The translations under genes and the position numbers were made by a program. The notes under the pieces were generated by a model that did no database searches, was not told the origin of the DNA, and saw only the letters and a list, made by a program, of their open reading frames with translations. From Eriocheir sinensis (taxonomy: Eukaryota > Arthropoda > Malacostraca > Decapoda > Varunidae), in the NCBI RefSeq assembly GCF_024679095.1, contig NC_066516.1, positions 21,971,535 to 22,035,534 of the forward strand: a stretch of 64,000 nucleotides of DNA, written 5' to 3'. Within the stretch, counting starts at the first letter, position 1; the number at the start of each line of letters is the position of its first letter. Positions 1-11,019 of this stretch are shown here, in pieces.

Positions 1-599
1 TACTAGTCCTCCGTCATCATTTAAGGATTTCATACATTTCCATACGTCTTCAGGTCTCGCTTAACTTCAGTAATATTTCACATTACTCTTTCCTCTAATT
101 CACTGATGACCTCTGAAGTAAGGTTGATAAGTTTTCCGATCCAGTCTTCAATGATTTCAAATACTCAATACGTACTGAGCGTGCCGTGACCCATGTTTTG
201 AGTCAGGTAGATTCCAGTGTGTCAACGAGAACCTCCACCTGTCATCAGCTGAAAGTGTTTGCAGCATGACCTGCCGCTCCCACGTTCGTCTGACTCTTGA
301 TGGTACAGTTGCGGACAAGAACATCGATCTACTTACTCGTCATGATTCTCTGCTCCTCCGAGTCGAGAGCAACACAGGATGAGAATAGGAGAGTGAGAAT
401 GAGGAAGGGAGAGATGGAAGTGGGGGTTGGTCTGGTGGGGGTAATGGTGATCGGCGCACGGAAAGGGACAACTGAGTTACTAGTTTAGAGGAAGGTGGAT
501 GGATATTACTGTGGGTTACCGTACATGTGGATAATTATAATCAACAACGACTTGCTTCCCTACTTTTCCTGTTTCCCTATGATAGGTTTAAATCAATTA
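1..599. other. Intergenic, nothing recognised
   Basis: Non-repetitive intergenic DNA with only short open frames. The right end holds an ATTGATTGA-type short tandem that belongs to the 3' tail of the neighbouring LINE fragment. Confidence 0.4.
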
Positions 600-1146
600 G
601 TCACTCAATCAATTAATAGGGGCATACGCCGAGGGGGTGCTTCCCTTCGTCCACCCTACTACACAAAACCAGGGGGTTCCTTCGAGCTTGTCTCCATTAA
701 GGACCCCTTCCCATCCTAAGTGCCTCATGGCAGGATCTATCGATTTGCTCGTTACGAACTCTGTGGGCGTCCCTTTCCCTCCTCCACTCGGGATTGTTTC
801 TTACAGAAACAACCTGATAAGTAGGGTCGACTTCTATGTAGTGTGCCACATGCCCGTATAGCCAGAGTTGGCGTTCATGGACTATGCAAGTAATAGGCCT
901 CGAATTAGTTTCATGGAGTATTCGCCGGTTTGACAGTAAGTCATTCCAGCGATATCACATGATTCTACGTAGGCACTTGCCAGAGGCATCAATCCGCCTC
1001 TTCAAGTCACTATTCAGTGTCCATATCTCACAGCCATGGTATAATAAGGCAGGGAGCACAAGCGACTTCAAGATTCGGATCTTTGTCCTTCTACACAAGC
1101 ATCGACAACGCCATCCCGGTTTCTCGCGTCGTGGCAACACAATCAA
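600..1146 (-). mobile_element. LINE fragment, C-terminal end of reverse-transcriptase ORF
   Basis: The reverse strand encodes RTKIRILKSLVLPALLYHGC EIW and, further on in broken frames, blocks such as HVAHYIEVDP, RNNPEWRR and RMGRGP. These are typical of the C-terminus of a jockey/CR1-like LINE protein (TKxRIxKxLVLPxLLYGxExW). It is 5' truncated and shifted. The same family recurs at 60.9-61.4 kb. Confidence 0.75.
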
Positions 1147-1436
1147 TGGCTATGGACAAAGTTTTTATGTAGATGCATTTTTTTTATTTCTTTGTTCATA
1201 CTATCCACTGAATATCCATTATTATAGTACGTTTCCCTTAGACTTGATGGGAAGCATTTGGATGATCATCAGAGCTGCACCAGTAGCCCAAACAGTCAGC
1301 CATCGGCCGGAACCAACGCGTTCAGCACCTCCACTTACAAACCACTTGACTACCACCTCACCATTAATATTCATGAATTGTGGATGGAATGTAGCCTCAA
1401 CTTCATAAAGTCTCGGGGACCACCCATGCGTGTCTG

Positions 1437-1439
<3 letters not shown>

Positions 1440-1489
<50 letters not shown>
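1440..1489. repeat. (AC)n microsatellite
   Basis: About 25 AC units, entered through GATTACAC, like the AC tails of other retroelements in this window. Confidence 0.95.
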
Positions 1490-1491
<2 letters not shown>

Positions 1492-1670
1492 AATTCAAAC
1501 AAAGGACACGGCGAGGAAGAGTCGTAATCACAATACCAAATGAGCTGAGGGGCACCAGCCTCGGTGGAGACGAGAGCGGTGCTGAGAGGAAACTTGTATT
1601 CAAAGCGCCCATCACGGACACAATGAAGGAAACAACAATGTGTATGGGAAGTAGATTATTTCGTCTGGGG

Positions 1671-1886
1671 GTGAGGGGCAGCGTTGCCAAATTATCGCAC
1701 TCATCGCATTGCATTTTCGTAGTTTCTGACCAATAGCGAATGCAAAAACAAACAAACAAACATCGATAAGAGTTTTAACGCTAACTTCAATTTTCTATCG
1801 ATATTTGTGTAGGTACGAGCGTTTGAGGCTTAAAAGTAATAAAGACGATGCGGTGAATACGATAATCTGGCAACGCTGGTGAGGGG
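1671..1886. mobile_element. hAT-type MITE with perfect 8-bp target-site duplication
   Basis: A 200-bp element (1679-1878) has terminal inverted repeats starting CAGCGTTGCCAAATTATCG (left) and CAGCGTTGCCAGATTATCG (right, reversed). It is flanked by direct GTGAGGGG copies (1671-1678 and 1879-1886). Eight-base duplications and CA(G) termini are hallmarks of the hAT superfamily. No coding capacity remains. Confidence 0.85.
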
Positions 1887-2370
1887 TTTCCTCCATAAAC
1901 CTGTTTTTTTTACTTGAGTCTACTTTGTGCACTTAACTACGGTATGGGTTTTTTTCCGCTTTGTTCAATCATCAACAATGGAATTCATGGCTGGTCTCGG
2001 GGTCAAGGGAACTAGACAGAGAGGATTAGATTAAAGGCGAAATTTGATGAACTTGTCATGATCTGGTTACTGACTAATCCATGAAATTGAGATTCGGAAC
2101 TCTCGGAAGGAGAAACAATGGTGTGAATGTTGCAGATATTTATGAGTGTTTCAAACAAACCTTTCACCGTCCCCTATCAAGGCTTAGTAGATACGTGGTC
2201 TGGCACAACAACACCGACAGCATCCTCAGCATGGTAAGTCCCTGACACCCACCGTGGCCCTCTTCCAACAGATGCCGCCCCGTGCGTCTGTCTGGGACAC
2301 GAATGCTAGGCTACCCAAAACTCCAACGACCACAGAGCCGCATCGGTTCATAAATGTTGCTCCTTGGGTC

Positions 2371-2674
<304 letters not shown>

Positions 2675-2957
2675 CTTCTCCCTGACAACACTGTGAAGGA
2701 TGTCTCACACTTTTCAACATCCATATACCAAAACTTTCCGGTGAAAACCTATGCTAATGGAAACTAAAATATAGCTGTTGCGGTTGATATTGAAATGTTA
2801 GCCGTCAGCATCATGAAGACCTAACGTTTGATGCCCTTAACTCGAAACTTGAAAATAGTGAGGAGCGCCGCCCAGCTCCTTCATACGCACGTCTTGTGGT
2901 AGACAGCACGGCACATAAAAATACACTCAGTCACGACGGTGGACGCGACGGAGGAAT

Positions 2958-3245
<288 letters not shown>

Positions 3246-3562
3246 TACGCTCCTCGCCACCCAGCCTTCACATCCCAGGGCATCCCGATCGCGCGTGTCC
3301 CCACTCAGTAAAGCAGCCAGTACTATTTTCATTTGGTCATCAGGTGCACACATGGACACAACTGACTGCGCTTTATCCGCGTTATGGAAGTTGGCTTAGA
3401 TACCGGCACCCCATCAAAGACCAATCACGACACGGCAGCCCCATGAACAGGATCGCCTTCTGGAGACTACGCAAGATCCTGCCGTTCTTTTGCTGCGCAG
3501 GGAACGTCATTACTAGCAAAGGGCATCTATGTCAATAGCAGGAAGTTCTCAGGAAGTTTTCT

Positions 3563-3946
3563 GTACGGTTTTTTTTTTTTTTTTTTTTTTTGCATAATTT
3601 TTAATGAACTCAAAATACCCCCGTCCGAAGTTTTTTTTTGTTTTTGTTTTTTGTTTTTTTGTTTTTTTTTGTTTTTTGTTTCTCCAGTGTGATTCAAGAA
3701 TGTCCATGGACTGCCTCTTTGAGCTCCTGGAAGGGTAACGACGAGCAAGACGAGCGGAGAGCGTTTATAGTAGCATAATTCTGGGTTCAGTCTGGCACAA
3801 CCTTCCATCAACACTCTCCGCTCGCCTTCCCCGTCGTCATGCTTCAAAGACAGTCCATGGACATTCCTGAATCACACGGAAGTAAAAATCACTACAGACG
3901 GCGGGATTTTCAGTTAATTAAATTATGCGAAAAATCTACGTATAGT
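3563..3946. mobile_element. Foldback element A (long inverted repeat)
   Basis: Two arms of about 150 bases are inverted copies, e.g. GTGTGATTCAAGAATGTCCA on the left and, reversed, GTGTGATTCAGGAATGTCCA on the right, both continuing ATGGACTG. Outer ends share GCATAATTT and inner parts share GACGAGCGGAGAG-like sequence. The spacer is about 50 bases. Poly-T/T-G tracts interrupt the left arm. No transposase is encoded. Confidence 0.8.
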
Positions 3947-4364
3947 TACATTCCCAGCCTGTGATATCTACCTAACCAACAGTCACTCCGCTGCCCCCCT
4001 CGCTTTTCCCAAATATAGAGTGCATCTTGAGACTTTATAAACCGAGAAGAAAGGAGTCACTATCCCTTAGCCAAGACTTTTTCCCATAGACGAGTGGAAA
4101 GATTGCCCTTGCATCCTATATCCGCCTATAAACAACATTAGCATCTAATATTCTGGCAGAGGGGAGTCAGTGCCCACCTCATCCAGGCTTCAGCCCTGAA
4201 GGGAGGATGAACAGGTCAGTTGTATCAATTTTCATCTCGTTAGTTCATCCCGAGGCAGATCAATATACAAAAAATCACAAAATGCAGTTACTGTTCATAC
4301 CAAGGACACTTCATCGGGAAGGCTTTGTGTCAAGACTTGTACTGATGTGAATATGGTTTTATTT

Positions 4365-4425
4365 TTTTCATCAATGGAAACTGCTCGAGGGCAACAAAAA
4401 CAGAAAACAAAAAAGCCCTCTAGGC
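4365..4425 (+). repeat. Dispersed A-rich repeat fragment
   Basis: GGAAACTGCTCGAGGGCAAC followed by CAAAAACAGA and AAAAAAGCC matches, in reverse, the segment at 10,130-10,215. It is probably the tail of an interspersed element. Confidence 0.5.
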
Positions 4426-4533
4426 CCTTATGGTGGGTGTTCTGCAAAAAATAATTAAGCAAGATGAAAATTTATAAACATTTTTTTTCGTCAGTTTCCA
4501 GTAATACTATTACCATTATGTTCTAAGTAATAC

Positions 4534-4763
4534 TATAGTCTGACTCAGCTACAAAGTCCGGTTGGGCGGGGCCCGCTCGGGGAGTCCCCTGACCATAGCG
4601 CTGCCAAATATTATATAATGAATACAGAATATCTGATATAGAATTCCACATTTTACGTAGCTGACATATGAGAAAGTGATATATTGGATTTAGGGGTGAT
4701 GCGGCAGTCTGAGAAGTGGTTCGGGCTCCACCCAAATGAACTTCATGTTTGTGTCGGACTATA
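4534..4763. mobile_element. Candidate MITE with TATAGTCYGAC terminal repeats
   Basis: TATAGTCTGAC at 4534-4544 and its inverted partner GTCGGACTATA at 4753-4763 bound 230 bp with no coding potential. Only 11 bp pair, with one mismatch, so this is tentative. A TA target duplication is possible. Confidence 0.45.
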
Positions 4764-5685
4764 GAATATAATATTATTTACAATAATAACTGCACTTCTT
4801 TTTCGTCTTTGTTGCTGTACTATAAAGATAAACAAAAAAAATAAATCCGTCCCACCAAATTTTACTCTCTGATTACGGGCCTGCCATTAGATTACGCTGG
4901 ACAACCAGCAGGATTTCTAGTTCGAAAATTTATATGTAACTTATTGCGCCCCATCATACTTGGACAGAGGCTCCAAGGACTGGCAGTGCGGGGCATGGCA
5001 GAGCTGTCCCAAGGATTCTACCACTACACACTATGCTTCCCGCCCAAGCCGAAATTCCACTGCAAAATTCAAAAGCACAGCGCGGGGCAGTTAACGTTTC
5101 CAGGAAAACAACACCATGCATGTGTACCATACATGGAAGGGATACGCTTCATGCCTCAGATATACATGACGAAGTTGGGGTCCTGGCACTGGCCCTGTGC
5201 TTTCGTTTCATTCAGTCAACCGTCCTTTTGAAACATTACATGCTGTGAGTAACAAGGACGCACCCACCTGTTTCCGAGACATTCCCAGGCCCTCTTCAGC
5301 TGCCGTGACGATGGGATGAGCTGCCGCTGTGAATGGTAACTAAGTCCATCAACGTTTTCTTCAGCTCAGTCGTGAGGGCGATGATTTATTCCCGCGGTGC
5401 GGCCACCGGTGTCACGTGATTTTGCTTACATCTGAGTGCTCATGCTTGCCAACCTTGGCCGCCCAGTATTACCAATATTGCCGACGATTTGGTCACAAAA
5501 TAATAGGCTTATAATTATATATTTTTTTAGATCAGTGATAGCAAGGTGGTTGAGGTAGCTATACCAATGTTCTGTAAATTAAAGAATTTAAAGTGTTCAT
5601 TGTACTAAGTGATTGTACCCTACAGTCAAGCAAAAGATGTTACCATAATAATTAAGTAGGTAATGTCTTCGTACCATATAAGTGT
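4764..5685. other. Intergenic upstream of the small gene
   Basis: Apart from the CACGTG site and a GC-richer patch at 5270-5470, nothing recognised. Frames at 4944-5248 lack coding character. Confidence 0.35.
5411..5420. promoter_or_regulatory. CACGTG E-box (CLEAR-like)
   Basis: GTCACGTGAT contains the palindromic CACGTG core with TCA/TGA flanks, close to the site bound by MITF/TFE and USF factors. It lies in a GC-richer patch about 440 bases before the small gene's ATG. Its use as a control element is inference. Confidence 0.3.
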
Positions 5686-5712
5686 AGAGAGAGAGAGAGA
5701 GAGAGAGAGAGA
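5686..5712. repeat. (GA)n microsatellite
   Basis: About 13 GA units about 145 bases before the small gene's ATG. Confidence 0.9.
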
Positions 5713-5856
5713 ATTATGACAACTTTACTACTCGGAGGGTAAGCTGGGGGGTCCACAGGTGGCCCGGCGGGGCTGCATGGTCGGGCTGAGCCGCTGAGTG
5801 CCGTGGAGTCCGCCGAGGCCGCAGCGTCAGCACTCAGCAGGGCGGCGCAGCGAGTC

Positions 5857-5901
5857 ATGGCTGACGTATTGGCGGGCCCGAGCCACGATCAAGGGATGGA
5901 G
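5857..5901 (+). CDS. Exon 1 of the small coiled-coil gene
   Basis: The exon holds 15 codons from ATG to a GAG followed by a GTCTGT donor, ending in phase 0. Upstream sequence from about 5740 is CpG-rich, as expected for a housekeeping first exon. Reading through the donor gives a stop within about 15 codons, so splicing is required to reach exon 2. Confidence 0.6.
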
Positions 5902-8260
5902 GTCTGTATTTCATCGGATATGGCCAACTTTCTTGTTGAGTAACAATATCCTACACTCCTGCAACACTACTCAAATAACTGTTGATCTTGTAAGAGTTAG
6001 ATAAACATGCCAGTGCGATGCGTATATAGCACCCGGGCGGGTCCGTGTGTCTGGCAAGACCACACCCCTTTCCCTACTTAGCCCTCTACAGGGTAATACG
6101 TTGTGATTAAAAAAAAATATACAGAATAGAATCAAATAAACTTACCATGCATTAAAATCTCTCCATGACTGGATTACTGAATGGCGTCTGCGCCCCGTCT
6201 GTCCAGCGTGCCGGCGAGGGGGGCGAGGGGCGCCGCGGCAAGCCCGAGGTGCTCCTGCAGGAGGTCACCAACAGCACGGCCCTCCGCGTGCTGGACTCCT
6301 TCAACAGGAAGATCAGGGCCGCGGAAGAGAAACTCATCCAACAGAGAGGTAAACGCCATTGTGCTGCTACCGTACAATAACAAGACCAAGTAAATTAACG
6401 TGCATTACCTATGACAACAGTGTAAATGTTGCGTGTGTTGAAAGGTTTAGGGGCTGTTAGGCAATATTCAGGAAATAAGGCGATGTCATTGTAACCCTTA
6501 ACCCCATCCCCTCCCCCACAATGAGCACCGAGCAACGCCATATTCGAGGCACGACAGCTGATCAGGCAACGATATGAACAGGTGTGTCATTCAGCCCAAA
6601 CTCTGCACCCTGTCACAATTTCCTCTGCATGCCTGGGAAATGCATTGCCTAACCACTTCTTAGATGTCAAGGTGCATAAGACAAAAATATAAAAAAATAA
6701 GATTATAGTTATATCATAATTAATCAGACATAATACCAATGTGAACTGACAGTAGTTTAAGGTACAAAGTCAGTATCAGAGACTAAATACTCTTTGGTCA
6801 GCATAATCAAAATGTGTTTGAAATTCTGAAATGTTCATGGTCAGTCATTCCAGAAATAAGACAAAAATTAAGTTATGGATGCTACAGCTTCCATGAGAAA
6901 CTGGCAGGTAGTAGGGTCAGCCCACCGCATTATTACACTCTCAACACCTCTCGCTTCCTCTCATATGTCAGCTGTTTACTACCCTTAAATGAATTTAATT
7001 AAATAATTGAATAATCCAATAAGGTCATATAGTGTTGAGCTTGTTTCGTTTTTTCTGACACCGTTGGAATACAACGTTGTCAAGTGTCGTGGTATTTACA
7101 CAAAATCTTTGTTATTATCCTAAAAACGAAACAATCTCAACAATATGACCTTTTTGGATTATCCAATTATTTACTTAAATTAATTTAAAGGTAGTATATA
7201 GCTGACATATGAGAGGAAGCGAGAGGTGTTGAGAGTGTGTGGCAAGGTGCGGGGTGGGGCTGACCCTGCAGCCACCACTACCCCACCCGCCAGTTTCTTG
7301 TGGAAATATTATAGCATGCATAATATTACCACAGATGTGGAGTAGAAACCAATAATCCTCCAGATCTTGACATTTCAATAACAAGAGAAAACAACAAATT
7401 AAAATTATGAACAAGTCGAGGAATAATATAGAGTTGTAATGGGGAGTATTTCTACTTCTCAAAGCTCATGATAATTTAATCTATTCAAAAGAATAAATCT
7501 TTTTCCCGATTATCCACCCAGGAATCAAACCCAGGCCCCAAAAACATGAGTCAAAGCATCAAGCCAAAGGATACGCCATAGCAAGGCCTTGGCAGTCCTT
7601 AGCAAAGTCTTCAGCCATTACATATTTTCCTTTCTCCCCTTTGGATAAATTTCTTTTTGCTTTGATTTTCACTCTTTACATTTACTATGGTAACAAGACC
7701 TGAACTCCCTATGACATGAGCCATCCATTTCCTGCTCCGACTTTAATTAAGGAGAAACACAGCACTAGATTAGATACTCACCATTCAGCCACCACTGTAA
7801 TTAGAGATATTTTTGCTTCTTGAAGTCATGAAATATATTTATTCAGAAAAAATATTTTTCCCCAACAATCTGGATGGAAATTAAACCCAGACTCCCGAGA
7901 CACAAGGTCAACACTAGCCTATAACATTGAACCAAAGCATACCCAAGGGTTTAGCTTTTGGAGTCTTTACCTGCATCCCAGGCCATTATAAAGTGTGATG
8001 TAGTATATTCTTTTACAGTCAATGCTGCCATCCTTACTGTGGAACTTGCAACACTCCATGATCCACAGATGCATGAACTGCTGGCACTGAATACCCAAGG
8101 ATACTCAAACCTTTCAAACAAAATTGACAAATACAAGAACCTCCTCGATCAGTTTTCACAAGAAATCAAATCTTGTTTTCCACAAAGTGCTGAAAATCCT
8201 TTACAAGACTTATCCATTCTGAGCCCCTCAGACTCACCATCTCACCCACTTCTGGGTTAA
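5857..8260 (+). CDS. Small unidentified coiled-coil protein, 3 exons, 142 aa
   Basis: Three exons (5857-5901, 6207-6348, 8019-8260) join in frame with GT-AG borders to give 142 residues and a TAA stop. The first ATG lies in a GC-rich, CpG-rich promoter-like stretch and starts MADVLAGPSHDQGME. Residues 16-63 carry a charged, helix-prone segment (EVLLQEVTNSTALRVLDSF, then KIRAAEEKL). Residues 64-125 look like two further amphipathic helices (including YKNLLDQFSQEIKSC). The tail is Ser/Pro-rich and ends SHPLLG. No signal peptide or membrane segment is visible. Size and helix pattern recall small subunits of multi-protein complexes such as BLOC/BORC or kinetochore parts, but I do not recognise a family and assign no function. 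Splice phases (0, then 1) are consistent and the third exon is followed by a polyadenylation signal, which supports a real gene. Confidence 0.68.
6207..6348 (+). CDS. Exon 2 of the small coiled-coil gene
   Basis: The acceptor is a pyrimidine-rich stretch ending CCAG and the donor is GAG|GTAAAC. The exon is GC-rich (CGC/GGC/GCC codons), unlike the AT-rich surroundings, and encodes a Gly/Arg-rich start followed by a charged helix. It ends in phase 1. Confidence 0.68.
6873..7323. mobile_element. Foldback element B in intron 2 of the small gene
   Basis: Left arm (6873-7053) and right arm (7121-7323) are inverted copies at close to 90% identity over the inner 100 bases, e.g. TCATATGTCAGCTGTTTACT and its imperfect complement. 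The right arm carries about 25 extra bases in its outer half. The spacer is 67 bases. Confidence 0.85.
7480..7640 (-). mobile_element. tRNA-derived SINE fragment
   Basis: The reverse strand has a B-box-like GGGTTTGATTCC (7521-7532) preceded by a degenerate tRNA-like head. A second diverged copy lies 350 bases away. Confidence 0.45.
7840..7960 (-). mobile_element. Second degenerate copy of the same SINE
   Basis: GGGTTTAATTTCC (reverse of 7876-7888) is a decayed B box in the same orientation and context (preceded by TCTGG/CTGG) as the copy at 7.5 kb. It ends close to exon 3 of the small gene. Confidence 0.4.
8019..8260 (+). CDS. Exon 3 of the small coiled-coil gene
   Basis: The acceptor is TTTTACAG. 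The first two bases complete a Val codon split by the intron. Seventy-nine further codons encode helical sequence and a Ser/Pro-rich tail, ending at TAA. The uninterrupted frame in an AT-rich region, together with the downstream AATAAA, supports a terminal coding exon. Confidence 0.68.
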
Positions 8261-8551
8261 TAGACAAGTTTTTTTCTTTGGATAACAGCATCTCCGCATC
8301 CTATGTGCCTGACATAGCACAATTCTATCGAGACAGTCTGTGAAAACTGCTCATAAAGTTAAATAATAATGCTACCAAAAATTTATTTATATCACATATC
8401 ACAAGCCTGCACAGATAATGCCAACAATGAAAAGTTATATTGTTATAGAAATTGCCATGATTACAATTACTTTTATCTTTCAAACTAGAATAAGTTAACC
8501 TAAGCAAGTTCCAGTTCCAAGTTCCTAATTTACAAAGGTTTGCTGTTATCC

Positions 8552-8557
8552 AATAAA
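8552..8557 (+). terminator. Polyadenylation signal of the small gene
   Basis: A canonical AATAAA lies 292 bases after the stop codon of the small gene, on the same strand. It is the nearest one downstream and would give a short 3' UTR. Confidence 0.5.
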
Positions 8558-8599
8558 CATACAGAAATTTGTGTGCCACATAGAAGATAATGTTATATT

Positions 8600-8842
8600 T
8601 AGAAATTTCATGATCATTAGATAGCAGAAGATAAATGAGAACAGAAGTTATTTGTGTTATTGGACAATGGGATTCTTCATTTATTGATTTTGTTATATTA
8701 ATATTATTTGTTTATTTAGTAATTTATTTTTAGATTACAGTTTCTCAACTAAAATACATGTAATTTGTCTTCTCTTGAATGCCATTTGATCATACATATT
8801 CTAGTATAATGGATACCTGTATATTTTATATTCTCTTTATTT

Positions 8843-8879
<37 letters not shown>

Positions 8880-8887
8880 TTTTTATT

Positions 8888-8956
<69 letters not shown>

Positions 8957-10009
8957 TTTTTTTTTTTTTTTTTTTTTTTACTCTGATTTGAGTAATAGCA
9001 TATTGTCAGCAAGTTTAGGTTAAATCATAAGGTGTTTTTAGAAGGTAAAGATAGTTTTGTATCACATTTACTGATTAATACTTGGTTAATATGAAGTTCT
9101 ACAACCCACAAATATACTTTAGGATACCTTGTATCCACAGCTACCTGGGTAGCAAATATAATCATAATGCTGATGCTGGTAATACCTGAAATAAATATGT
9201 ACAGATTCATGGATTTTGATAAGCATTTACATTACATTTCTATGTCTCATCATTCAAAAATGTATCACCTGGAAATTATTTTTCTGTACTTCTCTGAATT
9301 GTCATGATTTCCTTTGCATGCTTGGGATATGCATTGCCTTACCACTTAAGTTAGATGTAAAGGTACACTTTTTCTTTTTTTTTTTTTTCTTTTAATGCTT
9401 GTCACATTGGAGCAGTAGATTTTCTTAATGGAGACTTGTGGTCTACCCTGACTGTTGACTGGGGCAGGCAACCATTTTATTGTGGCACCATTTAAAACTT
9501 GTTAAATCCATGTCTTTCCAAAGAGTGTAAGTTATGCTTCATTAATCAACATATGTCTTTTAATTGACTTATTAATATAACCATTAGCCCACTCCCCTAT
9601 TGGCCCATTCCTGAGCTAACATAGCTTAAGTCTGCTTCCCAAGAAGGTCGTATTGTAGATCAAAACATCACCTGTCAACCCCTATTCACCATCTCTTGTG
9701 TCGGTCACCTGCTGGTCATGATGGAGGCTGGAAAGTTGAGTTTTAATTGGAAAGATGCACAGGGAAATGGACAGTTTGAAAAAAAAAATACTCAATAGGT
9801 TAAGATATTTTACATACAAAGCTACTCTGCCCCTCACCTTTCTTGCCTGTCTATATGAAATGAATTTTTTTTTCACTAGTTCAGTCTAGCAGTGAGTCAG
9901 TTTTGTTTCCAAGGTTCTTAAAATTTATGTAATAAATTCTAAGCCCCCATAAATATCATCTCCATCCACATATAACTTTTACCTACTGGGTTTTTTTGTT
10001 TTAAGAAAT

Positions 10010-10010
<1 letters not shown>
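8600..10010. other. Intergenic AT-rich DNA with TTTA/TTA/T arrays
   Basis: Low-complexity block 8836-8979 consists of TTTA repeats, then (TTA)n, then poly-T. The rest is AT-rich with no recognised genes. Confidence 0.6.
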
Positions 10011-10013
<3 letters not shown>

Positions 10014-10096
<83 letters not shown>

Positions 10097-10216
10097 TCCC
10101 GAAATTGATATTTCTTTCGGCCACCTCTTTTAATTCTTTTTTGGGAGCAGCGAGTAGCAGGCTTTTTTTTATTATTTTCTTTTTTGTGCCCTTGAGCTGC
10201 CTCCTTTGTTGTAAAA

Positions 10217-10299
<83 letters not shown>
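10014..10299. repeat. Two (AT)n arrays bracketing an interspersed-repeat fragment
   Basis: (AT)n at 10014-10094 and 10220-10299. The 125 bases between them contain, reversed, GCTCAAGGGCACAAAAAAG, the same repeat as at 4.4 kb. Confidence 0.9.
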
Positions 10300-10302
<3 letters not shown>

Positions 10303-10329
10303 TGAGGATTTAGAGCACAAAGGTCTGAA

Positions 10330-10623
10330 AAAAAAGACATTAAGAATAGCATAAGTCTTGCTTCACCAACGTTATACTGCAAGAATGGAATCTTCCACAA
10401 CGTTGTAGTACGAGAATGGAATGAGCTCCCACCTTCAATGGCCCAGTGCAACACGACTGACTCCTTCAAAAACAAGCTTGATCGACATTTCCTTCAACTA
10501 AATATTTGCTAAAGTACGAATGCAGTCTTGGTGCCATTTAATTAATGTAATTTCACCTAGGATTAAGGACAGACCACCTAGTCTGGACCATAGTCTGTGT
10601 GGTCTAAATATCTATAAAATAAC

Positions 10624-10627
<4 letters not shown>
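10330..10627 (+). mobile_element. LINE 3' end fragment (family with [10 protein letters not shown])
   Basis: It encodes [20 protein letters not shown] and [16 protein letters not shown], then a 3' UTR with ACCACCTAGTCTGGACCATA. The same C-terminus and UTR occur at 49.8-50.0 kb. Confidence 0.75.

Positions 10628-10702
<75 letters not shown>
10628..10702. repeat. (AT)n(GT)n microsatellite
   Basis: AT at 10628-10674 and GT at 10675-10702, forming the 3' tail of the adjacent reverse-strand SINE. Confidence 0.95.
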
Positions 10703-10705
<3 letters not shown>

Positions 10706-10981
10706 TCACCTATTGGTCTGCTGCGGGTCACTCTCGAGACAGCCAGCCGTTCCCCTACGGAAGGAGCTCAGAGCTCAGTGACCGATTCTGGGTACCACTC
10801 ACACACAACACACCGCGACAATGAGGTCACAACTCCTCGCCTTACGTTGCGTACCTACTCACTGCTAGGTGAACAGGGGCTACACGTAAAAGAAGATAAA
10901 CCCAACTTATCTTCACCCGGTCCGGGAATCGAACCCCGGTCCTGGTTGCAAGGCAGAAGCTCTAACCACTGAGCTACCAGG

Positions 10982-10983
<2 letters not shown>
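10703..10983 (-). mobile_element. tRNA-Ala-derived SINE with intact pol III boxes
   Basis: On the reverse strand the head GCCTGGTAGCTCAGTGGTTA contains a perfect A box (TAGCTCAGTGG), an anticodon loop CTTGCAA (TGC, Ala) and a perfect B box GGTTCGATTCC (10925-10935). A body of about 200 bases follows and ends GGTGAATTACACAC in the AC/AT tail. Acceptor and T-stem pairing are imperfect, so it is not a functional tRNA gene. Confidence 0.85.

Positions 10984-11019
<36 letters not shown>

Noticed and set aside
10905..10984. A tRNA-Ala(TGC) gene on the - strand
   Set aside because: A and B boxes are intact, but the acceptor, anticodon and T stems pair imperfectly and the sequence continues into a SINE body and AC tail.
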